Source: Armatimonadota bacterium (GTDB lineage: Bacteria; Armatimonadota; DTGP01; JAKQQT01). From it: DNA of 64,000 bases. Under the pieces are notes generated by a model. The model was not told the origin of the DNA, did not search any database, and saw only the letters and a list, made by a program, of their open reading frames with translations. A program made the position numbers and the translations under genes. Within the stretch, counting starts at the first letter, position 1; each line of letters starts with the position of its first letter. Shown one piece after another: positions 53,870-61,621 of the stretch. The stretch lies in assembly GCA_036504095.1 (NCBI GenBank), contig DASXVS010000079.1:124001-188000 (forward strand), read 5' to 3'.

Positions 53870-55922
53870 TCATCACCTGTCCACCCGTCACCGGCACCGC
53901 CTGCCCCGTCTCGTACTGCTGTTCCATCACGTAATACACGGCTTTCATCACATCGGAAACCGTGCAGCCACGGCGCATCGGCACTTTCGCCTCGTAAAAC
54001 CGCTTCACGTCGGCTACCGACGTTGCGCCGGGCACCTTCCCCGTCCGGAGGTATTGCGCGAACAAGCCGTTCTCCGGGTCCGACCACAACGGCCCGTCGA
54101 GGAAATTGCCCGGGCATATGCTGTTCACCTTGATCCCGTCCTCGATCAGTTCCAACGCGAACGACTGCGTGAGGCCGATCCCGCCGAACTTGCTGCCCGC
54201 GTAGGCTGCGTTCTTATTGGACCCCTCCAGCCCCGATTTGGAGTTGATCTGGATGATGTCCGTCCACCCATCCGGCCGCGCGAGATGCTGCACCGCCATC
54301 ACCGGCGCCGCGTGATGGACGCAGGTGAAGTACCCGAGATAGTTCACGCGCGTCACGAAATCAAACTCGGCCTGGCTCTGCTCCTTCACGCCGGCCGCGC
54401 GTAGCACGCCGGCATTGGAGATGAACACGTCGAAGCCGCCATAAGCCCTCACGACGGCGTGGATGGCATCTGCAACCGAATCGTCTTCGGTAACGTTCAT
54501 CGCCACACCAAAGCTCCGCCGTGGACCGTATCTTTGACACAGATCCGCCGCTGTCGCCGCCGCCCCTTCGGCGTTCACATCGGCGAGGACGACGTGCGCG
54601 CCCTCCGCGGCGAAGTCCGCCGCGATTCCCGCGCCAAACCCCTGGGCCGCACCGGTCACAATCGCCACTTTGCCCGCCGCCCGCCCGTTTGACCCCGCGC
54701 CCGCCGAAACCTTGCGCCGGTAGTTCTCGACCTCCCAGTTGTCGATGAACTCGCGGTCGCGCTGAGTCATATACCGGATGCCGCCGAGGCTCCTTGCGCC
54801 GGCCATGACCTTGATCGCGTCGATGTACACGCAGCGCACGGTGTCCGCCGCCTTGGCGCTGTCACCGGCAGCGAACAGTCCGAGGCCCTGCACGATAACC
54901 ACCTTCGGCGCGAAGCCGGTTGCCTCTTTATGCCGGCAGATGTCGGCCCGCAAACGCTGAACAAGGTTCGCGTCGTCTTCATCGCGCTGCGTTCGGAACC
55001 ACAGCGGGAACGACTTGCAATACACGATCTGGTCCGGTGTCAGCGGTCCTCCGGCGGCAATCGCCTCGCCCGCTAACGCGCCCGCGAGGGTCAATACCTC
55101 GGGGCTGTCGTCGAACGTGACGATCTTCAGCGCACATTCCCCGGCCGAAGGCCCCTCAGAGTGGTAATTCAGTGCGCGGGCCGGGTCGTCTGTATCAGCG
55201 AGAAGCCCACGCAGCGCTGGGCCGATCGTGTTGATATATCGTCTGCGCTCGAACTCCGCGATCAACGTGGTGGTGCCATAGCCCAGGGTCGGCTGTAGAC
55301 GGTCTCCGATCGTCAGGAGCAGAGACTCGGTGCGAGTCTTGACCTCATTCGCTGTTTCCCCGCAGACGATGAGCCCGTGGTTCGCCATCAGGACAGCTTC
55401 AGGGCAAGCAATGCCGGTCTGCCGGGTATACACATCAAGGAGGCGCATCACCAACCGGGCCAGTGCGTCTCCCGGGTCCACGTACGGTACCCAGAGCATC
55501 CTGTCGCCGAAGATCTCCGCCGCGATGCTCTCGCCGCCTTCCGAGCACGTCAGGATGTTCGCCAGCGTCGCGTGCGTGTGAACGACGTAAGCCGTCGGAA
55601 GCAGGTGGTGCAGGGCGGCCTCAACCGACGGTCGTGCCTCGCTCGCGGGATCCACCCGCGCCTCCATGATCGCCGCCTTGAACCGCGCTTCGCGTTCGCT
55701 GATGTCGACCGCCGGCTCCGAGCGCAGCAGGGCGTCCAGGCGCGCGCGCTCCAACTCCACGAAATTTGATTCAGTCACATCGGCCAGCGCACAACCGCTG
55801 GCTTTTACGAAGAGTCTGTCACTCGTCTTGTATGAGGTGTTCCCGCCGCCCGCCAGCACCATTGCCGGGTTTGCGCCGTAGAAGCGGGAAAGCTTGATGA
55901 GGTCGGCGATTTCGCGCGTCAT
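53862..55922 (-). CDS. Bifunctional class II aldolase / short-chain dehydrogenase (RhaD-SDR type)
   Basis: This 686-residue protein has an N-terminal class II aldolase/adducin domain (about 1-380) with zinc-binding HTHATLAN and LMANHGLIVCGE. The C-terminal short-chain dehydrogenase (about 415-686) has GAAQGFGAGIA for cofactor binding and the YxxxK pair in YAGSKFG. Such fusions cleave a ketose-1-phosphate to dihydroxyacetone phosphate plus an aldehyde and oxidise or reduce the product or precursor (rhamnulose-1-P and analogues). ATG 55922 overlaps the stop of the PHP gene. It is the second gene of the operon under the divergent DeoR regulator. Confidence 0.9.
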   Translation of the reverse strand: MTREIADLIKLSRFYGANPAMVLAGGGNTSYKTSDRLFVKASGCALADVTESNFVELERARLDALLRSEPAVDISEREARFKAAIMEARVDPASEARPSVEAALHHLLPTAYVVHTHATLANILTCSEGGESIAAEIFGDRMLWVPYVDPGDALARLVMRLLDVYTRQTGIACPEAVLMANHGLIVCGETANEVKTRTESLLLTIGDRLQPTLGYGTTTLIAEFERRRYINTIGPALRGLLADTDDPARALNYHSEGPSAGECALKIVTFDDSPEVLTLAGALAGEAIAAGGPLTPDQIVYCKSFPLWFRTQRDEDDANLVQRLRADICRHKEATGFAPKVVIVQGLGLFAAGDSAKAADTVRCVYIDAIKVMAGARSLGGIRYMTQRDREFIDNWEVENYRRKVSAGAGSNGRAAGKVAIVTGAAQGFGAGIAADFAAEGAHVVLADVNAEGAAATAADLCQRYGPRRSFGVAMNVTEDDSVADAIHAVVRAYGGFDVFISNAGVLRAAGVKEQSQAEFDFVTRVNYLGYFTCVHHAAPVMAVQHLARPDGWTDIIQINSKSGLEGSNKNAAYAGSKFGGIGLTQSFALELIEDGIKVNSICPGNFLDGPLWSDPENGLFAQYLRTGKVPGATSVADVKRFYEAKVPMRRGCTVSDVMKAVYYVMEQQYETGQAVPVTGGQVMMR

Positions 55923-56962
55923 TGTTGCGCCTCCACCAGGTCCCGGGCTCCCTGAGCGAACACCGCCTGCACGTCGTCCGGAATCGGTTCGCCGTCCATA
56001 CACGTAGGCGTCATCGGCAGCAGATCGAGTGTATTATGCTCGGTTCCCGCGCTCACGCTGAGCCCGGCGTCGCGCATCGGCAGCACGTATGCCCGCAGCG
56101 TTTCCGGCGAGTTGCGGTTCGGGATGAACTCCGCATGCCGGATCCCGAGGGCAAGGAGCTTTTCGATCAGGGCGTTCACGTCCGCCTCGTATTCGCAGGC
56201 CACGTCCGCACCGTCCGCAAGCACCGGGTAGCACGGTATGCCGCCAAGCTCGCTGATGAGCCGGAGCCCGTCCTCGAGGCCGATGAACGTCTCTTCAACG
56301 AACGCCGGCTTTCCCGCTTTCATCAGCCGGTTGCGTATCTGCGCCTGCGTCCGCGCTTCATCGTCGGCTGAAACCGGTGCCTTCAGGATCGCGCTCAACG
56401 CCTGGACGCGTTCGCCCTGCCGCACCATCTGAAACAATGCCTCCTGAAACGCCTGGGCAACGTGCCGCTCCTGCAAATACACGGTCTCCTGCGCGCAGCC
56501 ATATCGCAGCACGATCGAATTCACGATCCGGCGGGCATCCAACCGCGTCTCGACGCCCGCTTCGGCGAATATCTCCGCCATCCGGTCCACCATCTCCGCC
56601 ATCCGGGCCGAATCATTGTGACGGATGGTGTTGAGAAGGCGGTCTGCTTCAGCGGTCGGAGTTTTCCACCGGGACAGCGCTTTGCCGCACAGGTACATTT
56701 TCCCGGGATTCCCGGGATCATTCACCCGGACGCCCCGGTCCGCCAGTTCGGGCAGCCCCAATACGATTTCCATTCCGAACAGAGGCGTGATGGAATGCTG
56801 GTGGCACAGCGTCCCGAACTCCGAATAGACGGTGAAATCGTAATAATTGCTCGCTCCGAGGATGCCTACTTCCTCGTCGCACGCGAGCGCGACTGCCTGC
56901 TCCACGCTTTCGAAAGCAGAGAAGTTGGGTGGCAGGTGAATGTGTGTATTCGCGGAGTTCAT
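55919..56962 (-). CDS. PHP-domain metal-dependent hydrolase-like protein
   Basis: This 347-residue protein begins with the PHP motif NTHIHLPP (metal-binding His-x-His) and has further His-containing strands (FGMEIVLGLPE, then SAGTEHNTLDLLP near the C-terminus). PHP proteins are phosphoesterases with two or three metals. As the first gene of a ketose-phosphate operon it could be a sugar-phosphate or histidinol-phosphatase-like enzyme. ATG 56962 or 56971 is the start; neither has a strong RBS. Its upstream region shares TTGCA repeats with the regulator gene. Confidence 0.75.
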   Translation of the reverse strand: MNSANTHIHLPPNFSAFESVEQAVALACDEEVGILGASNYYDFTVYSEFGTLCHQHSITPLFGMEIVLGLPELADRGVRVNDPGNPGKMYLCGKALSRWKTPTAEADRLLNTIRHNDSARMAEMVDRMAEIFAEAGVETRLDARRIVNSIVLRYGCAQETVYLQERHVAQAFQEALFQMVRQGERVQALSAILKAPVSADDEARTQAQIRNRLMKAGKPAFVEETFIGLEDGLRLISELGGIPCYPVLADGADVACEYEADVNALIEKLLALGIRHAEFIPNRNSPETLRAYVLPMRDAGLSVSAGTEHNTLDLLPMTPTCMDGEPIPDDVQAVFAQGARDLVEAQQ

Positions 56963-57025
56963 TGCAAACATTCTATCATTTCTTGCAACATATTGTGCAA
57001 AATGACGCCAATTCTTGCACATAAT
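56962..57025. promoter_or_regulatory. Divergent promoter with TTGCA operator-like repeats
   Basis: Between the PHP gene and the DeoR gene, TTGCA/TGCAA occurs four times: TTGCAA 56962-56967, TTGCAA 56983-56988, TGCAA 56996-57000 and TTGCAC 57015-57020. The middle two form an 18-bp palindrome (TTGCA-N8-TGCAA). CATAAT at 57020-57025 is a likely -10 for the regulator. The region is much more AT-rich than its surroundings. Confidence 0.65.
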
Positions 57026-57045
57026 AGTTCGGAGAACCATTCAGT

Positions 57046-57822
57046 ATGGCGCATATTCCACAGGAACGGCGTGATGCCATCATAACTCGTATTCTACGCC
57101 GCGGCCACGTGGCGATCAAGGATCTGTCGACCGAGCTTTGCGTCTCGGAGGCCACCGCCCGCCGCGATCTGCGCGTTCTGGCCGATGCCGGAGAGGTGGA
57201 ACTCGTCTACGGCGGCGCAACTCTGCCGCGCACATCGGACCACTCCATTTCCTCCCGCGCGCTGCGCAATGCTGAGGCCAAGCGTCTTATCGGTGAACTG
57301 GCCGCAGGATTGATCTCCGACCAGGAGATGTTGTACATAGACGCCGGCACAACCTGTTACGAAATGCGGCACTATCTCCAGCGCAAACGCGGCCTGTCCA
57401 TTATCCTCAACTCGACGCGCCTGACGGTTGAACTGGGCGCAAGCACGGACGCCAGCATTATTCAGTTGGGCGGCCATTACAGAGCCGATAGCATGGATGC
57501 CGTTGGGCCCCTGGCGGTCGCCGCAATCGATCAATTGCGCGGTTACCTTGCCTTTATCGGCGCCGACGGCCTCGGGATGGATTTCGGGCTGACCGCCAGC
57601 GACATTCAGACGGCGCACCTGTACCAGCATGTATTGAAGAACGCCAGGGAAGCGATTCTCCTTGTGGATCACACCAAGTTTTTGACGCCTTCGCTGTTCC
57701 GCATCTGCGGTTGGGAAGGCATATCGCGCATCGTCACCGATATCCGGCCCGACCCGGACTGGCTTGCCTTCCTTCACGAGAGCGGCATCGAGGTCCTGTG
57801 GCCGAGTGACAATATGGAGTGA
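57046..57822 (+). CDS. DeoR/GlpR-family transcriptional regulator
   Basis: This 258-residue protein has the N-terminal DeoR winged helix (VAIKDLSTELCVSEATARRDLRVL) and the C-terminal sensor domain with the sugar-phosphate-binding pattern YIDAGTTCYEM and GADGLGMDFGLTA. Members sense phosphorylated sugars and repress adjacent catabolic genes. It is divergent from the four-gene polyol operon (56962 to 50915) and shares an 80-base intergenic region with it, so it most likely controls that operon and itself. Confidence 0.92.
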   Translation: MAHIPQERRDAIITRILRRGHVAIKDLSTELCVSEATARRDLRVLADAGEVELVYGGATLPRTSDHSISSRALRNAEAKRLIGELAAGLISDQEMLYIDAGTTCYEMRHYLQRKRGLSIILNSTRLTVELGASTDASIIQLGGHYRADSMDAVGPLAVAAIDQLRGYLAFIGADGLGMDFGLTASDIQTAHLYQHVLKNAREAILLVDHTKFLTPSLFRICGWEGISRIVTDIRPDPDWLAFLHESGIEVLWPSDNME

Positions 57823-57826
57823 CGAC

Positions 57827-57874
57827 ACCCGGCGCTGAAGCGTTGGGCTCCTGTCTTCCAGCCCCTACGGGGCG
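57827..57874 (-). repeat. REP element E, inverted copy upstream of the RAYT gene
   Basis: Its reverse complement aligns end to end with the 58617 unit: hairpin GCCCC-GTA-GGGGC, an A-rich linker and hairpin CGC-TTCA-GCG flanked by GGGT. It overlaps no gene and lies opposite in orientation to the downstream array. Confidence 0.85.
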
Positions 57875-57907
57875 GAGAAGTCGGTCGCTCGTTAGGAGGA
57901 GTCGTGA

Positions 57908-58360
57908 ATGGCGAATTCGTTTATTTCGTGTTACGTTCACGTGGTTTTCAGTACATATCGCCGTCAGCCAAGCATCGAGGAGTCCTGGCGCGAGCGGCTC
58001 TGGGCGTATATCGGTGGAGTCCTGGAGAGCGCAAATATGGTTCCGATTTGTGTGGGTGGCACAGAGGACCACTGTCACGCGCTAATCGCCATCCCGGGTA
58101 CACTTGCATTGTCGCACGCTGTTCAGCTCCTGAAGGGTGGATCGTCCCACTGGATACGACAGAACATCCCTTCGGCCGAAGGGTTCGCCTGGCAGGAGGG
58201 CTATGGTGCTTTCAGCGTGTCGCCGAACGCCCGCAACACGGTCATCGCGTATATTCGCGGGCAAGAGGAGCATCACAAATTGCGATCCTTTCAAGATGAG
58301 TACCTGCGTCCTCTTGTCGATAGCGGGGTCGAGTTCGATGAGCGTTATGTATGGGGCTGA
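57908..58360 (+). CDS. REP-associated tyrosine transposase (RAYT, IS200/IS605 Y1 type)
   Basis: This 150-residue protein is a single-strand HUH nuclease. The HUH pair is His55/His57 in EDHCHALI and the catalytic Tyr is Tyr115 in TVIAYIRGQEEHHK. The C-terminal FQDEYLRPL and DERYVW segments are characteristic. AGGAGG lies nine bases before ATG 57908. It is flanked on the left by an inverted REP copy and on the right by four tandem REP units. No tnpB and no full insertion-sequence ends are seen, so it is probably a domesticated transposase that acts on the REP elements. Confidence 0.92.
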   Translation: MANSFISCYVHVVFSTYRRQPSIEESWRERLWAYIGGVLESANMVPICVGGTEDHCHALIAIPGTLALSHAVQLLKGGSSHWIRQNIPSAEGFAWQEGYGAFSVSPNARNTVIAYIRGQEEHHKLRSFQDEYLRPLVDSGVEFDERYVWG

Positions 58361-58407
58361 ACGGCCTCCGTATCGCCTGAGTGCCTGCCTTGTTTGAGAG
58401 ATTGACT

Positions 58408-58678
58408 CGCCCCGCAGGGCCGGAAGACAGAAGCCGGGCAGTTTACTGGCAGGTCCGGGATAGGGGCCGGCCCATTCGCCCCGTAGGGGCTGAATGATAG
58501 GAGCCCGGCAGTTCACTGCCTGGCACGGTAAACGGACCGGCTCACTCGCCCCGCACGGGCCGAAAGAAAGAAGCTCGGCAGTTCAATGCCGGGTCTGGGA
58601 TAAGGACCGGTTCGGTCGCCCCGTAGGGGCTGAAAGATAGAAGCCCGGTAGTTCACTGCCGGGTACGGGGTAGACCCC
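58408..58678 (+). repeat. Array of four ~70-bp REP units downstream of the RAYT gene
   Basis: Units start at 58408, 58477, 58547 and 58617 (period 69-70). Each has hairpin 1 (CGCCCCG-N-GGGGC type), an A/G-rich linker, and hairpin 2, for example CCCGGTAG-TTCA-CTGCCGGG at 58644-58663. Stem bases vary with compensation while TTCA is kept in three of four units. The array ends 20 bases before the next gene and takes up nearly all of this 337-base gap. Confidence 0.9.
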
Positions 58679-58697
58679 CTGAACAGAGAAACACAAA

Positions 58698-61187
58698 ATG
58701 CCAAAATCCATCCCCATCCGCCCGAAAGACGTCCGAAAGCCCGGCCGCATCACGTTCGATCCTATCCCGATCAATCAGTACAAGCGAACCGTTCAGCAGG
58801 AGTCCGAACGATACGGCGTGGACGCGCTGTTGCGCATCCATCGGGATATGGCCATCATCCGTGCGTTCGAGACCATGCTCAACGAGGTCAAACTCAGCGG
58901 GAAGTACGCGGGCATCGAATACAATCATCGCGGACCCGCGCACCTGAGCATCGGCCAGGAAGCCGCATCCGTCGGGCAGTGTTTTCTGCTCGGCGTTGAG
59001 GACCATATCTTCGGCAGCCATCGCAGCCACGGTGAGATCCTCGCCAAGGGCCTGAGCGCCATCGCCAAACTCGACGACGCGACCCTCCAGTCCATCATGG
59101 AATCCTACATGGGCGGCGCCACCCTCAAAGCTGTCGAGTCTCCGCTCCCGGGTCTCACTTCGCAAGTCTCAAGTCTCAAGGATATCGCCGTCGATTTCCT
59201 GCTGTACGGGACTCTGTCTGAGATATTCGGCCGCGAGGCAGGCTTCAATAAGGGCATGGGCGGCAGCATGCACGCGTTCTTTACGCCGTTCGGCGTTTAC
59301 CCGAACAACGCCATCGTTGGCGGCTCCGGAGATATCAGCGTCGGAGCAGCCCTGTACAAGAAGGTCAACCTGAAGCCGGGCATCGTCATCTGCAACATCG
59401 GGGACGCTTCGGCGGGCTGTGGTCCTGTGTGGGAAGGCCTGTGCTTCGCGACTATGGACCAGTTCAAGACCCTTTGGGACGAAGCGCATCGCGGTGGCCT
59501 GCCCCTGATTGTGAATTTCGTCAACAACTTCTACGGCATGGGCGGACAGCCGGTTGGCGAGACGATGGGATTCGGCGTCCTCGCGCGGCTTGGCGCGGGC
59601 CTCAGCCCGGACAACATGCACGCGGAACGCATCGACGGCTACAACCCGTTGGCCGTTATCGACGCCATCGCCCGCAAGCGCGAGCTCATCGCCAGGGGGG
59701 ATGGACCGGCGCTCCTCGATACGGTGACCTACCGTTACAGCGGCCACTCACCGTCCGATGCGTCGTCCTATCGCGACAAGGCCGAAATCGAGGAATGGCA
59801 GAAGGTCGATTCGCTGGTCACCTACCGCGACAGCCTTCTCGGAGCCGGCCTGGCATCGAGCGTCGAGTTCGACCATGAGCAGTCTCTTGTCAACGCCGCC
59901 ATTCTGCGCGCTTACACCCGGGCCATAGACCTGGACCTCTCCCCGCGTGCCGACCTGTACGCCGTAGGCTCGCTCCTCGAGTCAACGATGTTCTCCAACG
60001 AGAGCGTTGAGTCATTCGACACATCCCGCGAGCCCGAGATCCGGGGACCACTTGCCGAGAACGCCCGGGTCAAGCAGCTCGCCGGGCGCAGTCGAACCGG
60101 GGTGGGGGAGGACGGCCAGCCGCTCCCGAAGGGCAAGTGCATCGGCATCCGCGATGCGATCTTCGAGGCCGTTCTGGACCGCTTCACAAAAGACCCCACG
60201 ATGGTGGCGTACGGCGAGGAGAATCGCGACTGGGGCGGCGCTTTCGGCGTCTATCGCGGACTCACCGAAGCGCTGCCGTACCATCGGCTGTTCAACACGC
60301 CCATCTCCGAAGGAGCCATCGCCGGCACGGCGTGCGGGTATGGCCTCGAAGGTGGCCGGGCGCTCGTCGAGCTGATGTACTGCGACTTCATGGGTCGCGC
60401 CGGAGACGAAATCTTCAACCAGTTGAGCAAATGGCAGGCGATGTCCGGAGGCGATCTGCGGATGCCCGTGGTCATGCGCGTCTCCGTCGGCAGCAAGTAC
60501 GGCGCCCAGCACAGCCAGGACTGGACGTCCATGGCGGCTCATATACCCGGCCTGAAAGTCGTTTTCCCGGCCACGCCCTACGACGCCAAAGGCCTGATGG
60601 CCGCTGCGCTCTGTGGCACGGACCCCGTCATCTACTTCGAAAGCCAACGCATCTACGATCAGCCCGAACTGTTCCACCCGGAAGGCGTGCCGGCGACGTA
60701 TTATGAGATTCCAATCGGTGAGCCGGAGGTCAAGAAGCCCGGAAGCGATCTGACGATTCTGACCGTGGGCGCCACGCTCTATCGCGCGCTTCAGGCCGCG
60801 AAGCAATTGGAGACGGACCACGGGATCACTTGTGAGGTCATCGACGCGCGCAGCATAGTCCCGTTCAACTACGACCGCGTCATCGAGTCGGTCAGCAAAA
60901 CCCACCGCATCGTCCTGGCATCGGACGCCTGTGAACGCGGGAGTTTCCTCCATACCATGGCCAGCCGGATCACGGAGTTCGCGTTTGACGAGCTGGACGC
61001 CCCGCCGGCCGTGGTTGGCGCGCGCAACTGGATCACGCCCGCCGACGAGGTCGAGGACGCGTTCTTCCCGTACCCGATAGACATCATCGACGCCGTCCAC
61101 GAGCATATCATGCCCCTTCCCGGCCATCAATCGAAGCGCCCCGCGGATACGGTGGAACTCGAGCGCCGAAGCAGGCTGGGAATATAG
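58698..61187 (+). CDS. Fused alpha-beta E1 component of a 2-oxoacid (acetoin/branched-chain type) dehydrogenase
   Basis: This 829-residue thiamine-diphosphate enzyme carries the E1-alpha domain (about 40-420; cofactor-binding [16 protein letters not shown] ... NFVNN) and the E1-beta domain (about 485-810; [32 protein letters not shown]) in one chain. It decarboxylates a 2-oxoacid and transfers the acyl group to a lipoyl E2. No E2 or E3 gene is adjacent in the window. Residues 152-161 ([10 protein letters not shown]) are encoded by a heptamer repeat array inserted in frame. The start has a weak RBS; a REP array lies just upstream. Confidence 0.9.
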   Translation: MPKSIPIRPKDVRKPGRITFDPIPINQYKRTVQQESERYGVDALLRIHRDMAIIRAFETMLNEVKLSGKYAGIEYNHRGPAHLSIGQEAASVGQCFLLGVEDHIFGSHRSHGEILAKGLSAIAKLDDATLQSIMESYMGGATLKAVESPLPGLTSQVSSLKDIAVDFLLYGTLSEIFGREAGFNKGMGGSMHAFFTPFGVYPNNAIVGGSGDISVGAALYKKVNLKPGIVICNIGDASAGCGPVWEGLCFATMDQFKTLWDEAHRGGLPLIVNFVNNFYGMGGQPVGETMGFGVLARLGAGLSPDNMHAERIDGYNPLAVIDAIARKRELIARGDGPALLDTVTYRYSGHSPSDASSYRDKAEIEEWQKVDSLVTYRDSLLGAGLASSVEFDHEQSLVNAAILRAYTRAIDLDLSPRADLYAVGSLLESTMFSNESVESFDTSREPEIRGPLAENARVKQLAGRSRTGVGEDGQPLPKGKCIGIRDAIFEAVLDRFTKDPTMVAYGEENRDWGGAFGVYRGLTEALPYHRLFNTPISEGAIAGTACGYGLEGGRALVELMYCDFMGRAGDEIFNQLSKWQAMSGGDLRMPVVMRVSVGSKYGAQHSQDWTSMAAHIPGLKVVFPATPYDAKGLMAAALCGTDPVIYFESQRIYDQPELFHPEGVPATYYEIPIGEPEVKKPGSDLTILTVGATLYRALQAAKQLETDHGITCEVIDARSIVPFNYDRVIESVSKTHRIVLASDACERGSFLHTMASRITEFAFDELDAPPAVVGARNWITPADEVEDAFFPYPIDIIDAVHEHIMPLPGHQSKRPADTVELERRSRLGI
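59152..59179 (+). repeat. Heptamer array inside the E1 coding sequence
   Basis: Units GTCTCAC, TTCGCAA, GTCTCAA, GTCTCAA run for 28 bases inside the E1 gene. They encode residues 152-161 and do not disturb the frame. Confidence 0.75.
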
Positions 61188-61284
61188 GCGCCAGTTCTGC
61201 AATCAATACGCTTTCGCCGGTGGGCGCATTGGAAGTACGGACATTACGCCAAACCTTCGATTACCCGGCGCGGCCGGCGAGGCG

Positions 61285-61290
61285 CATAAT
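61285..61290 (+). promoter_or_regulatory. Candidate -10 box for the small protein gene
   Basis: CATAAT (5 of 6 to consensus) lies 15 bases before the ATG at 61306. The -35 region (TTACCC at 61261-61266) is weak, so the call is tentative. Confidence 0.35.
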
Positions 61291-61305
61291 AATAACGGAG
61301 TGCCT

Positions 61306-61593
61306 ATGTTTTCTGTCGAGTCCTACGGTGTGCTAACGCGTCCTATGACGCCTCATGCGAAGCGACTGAACCCAATCCTGCGCCATTTCGTTGGCGAGAC
61401 GTTGCGTGCGGAAGCGCTGCGTTTGACGGAGTCCTGCGTCACCGGTAAGGGCTACAAGAAGGCGCTGTCGGCCTTTGTGCACCAGCAACGAGGCATTTCA
61501 GCGCCGTTCCTGTGGGAGGTTCGGGATTTCATCGACCGAATGCCGGGCGAAACCGTCCCCGAGGTCTACGAAAACATACTCGCCGGCCTCTAG
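61306..61593 (+). CDS. Small hypothetical protein
   Basis: I do not recognise this 95-residue basic protein. It is helical and contains SVESYGVLTRPMTPHAKRL near its start and a C-terminal acidic-hydrophobic stretch PEVYENILAGL. ATG 61306 follows ACGGAG. It is a lone gene convergent with the TIM-barrel gene, and a heptamer array begins at its stop codon. Its reality rests on frame, RBS and a plausible -10 box. Confidence 0.5.
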   Translation: MFSVESYGVLTRPMTPHAKRLNPILRHFVGETLRAEALRLTESCVTGKGYKKALSAFVHQQRGISAPFLWEVRDFIDRMPGETVPEVYENILAGL

Positions 61594-61621
61594 TCAGCCC
61601 TGATGCCTCAGCCCTGCCCCC
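61594..61621 (+). repeat. Heptamer array at a convergent gene junction
   Basis: Units TCAGCCC, TGATGCC, TCAGCCC, TGCCCCC keep the 7-base period. The minus-strand gene's stop codon (61608-61610) lies in the third unit. Confidence 0.72.
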
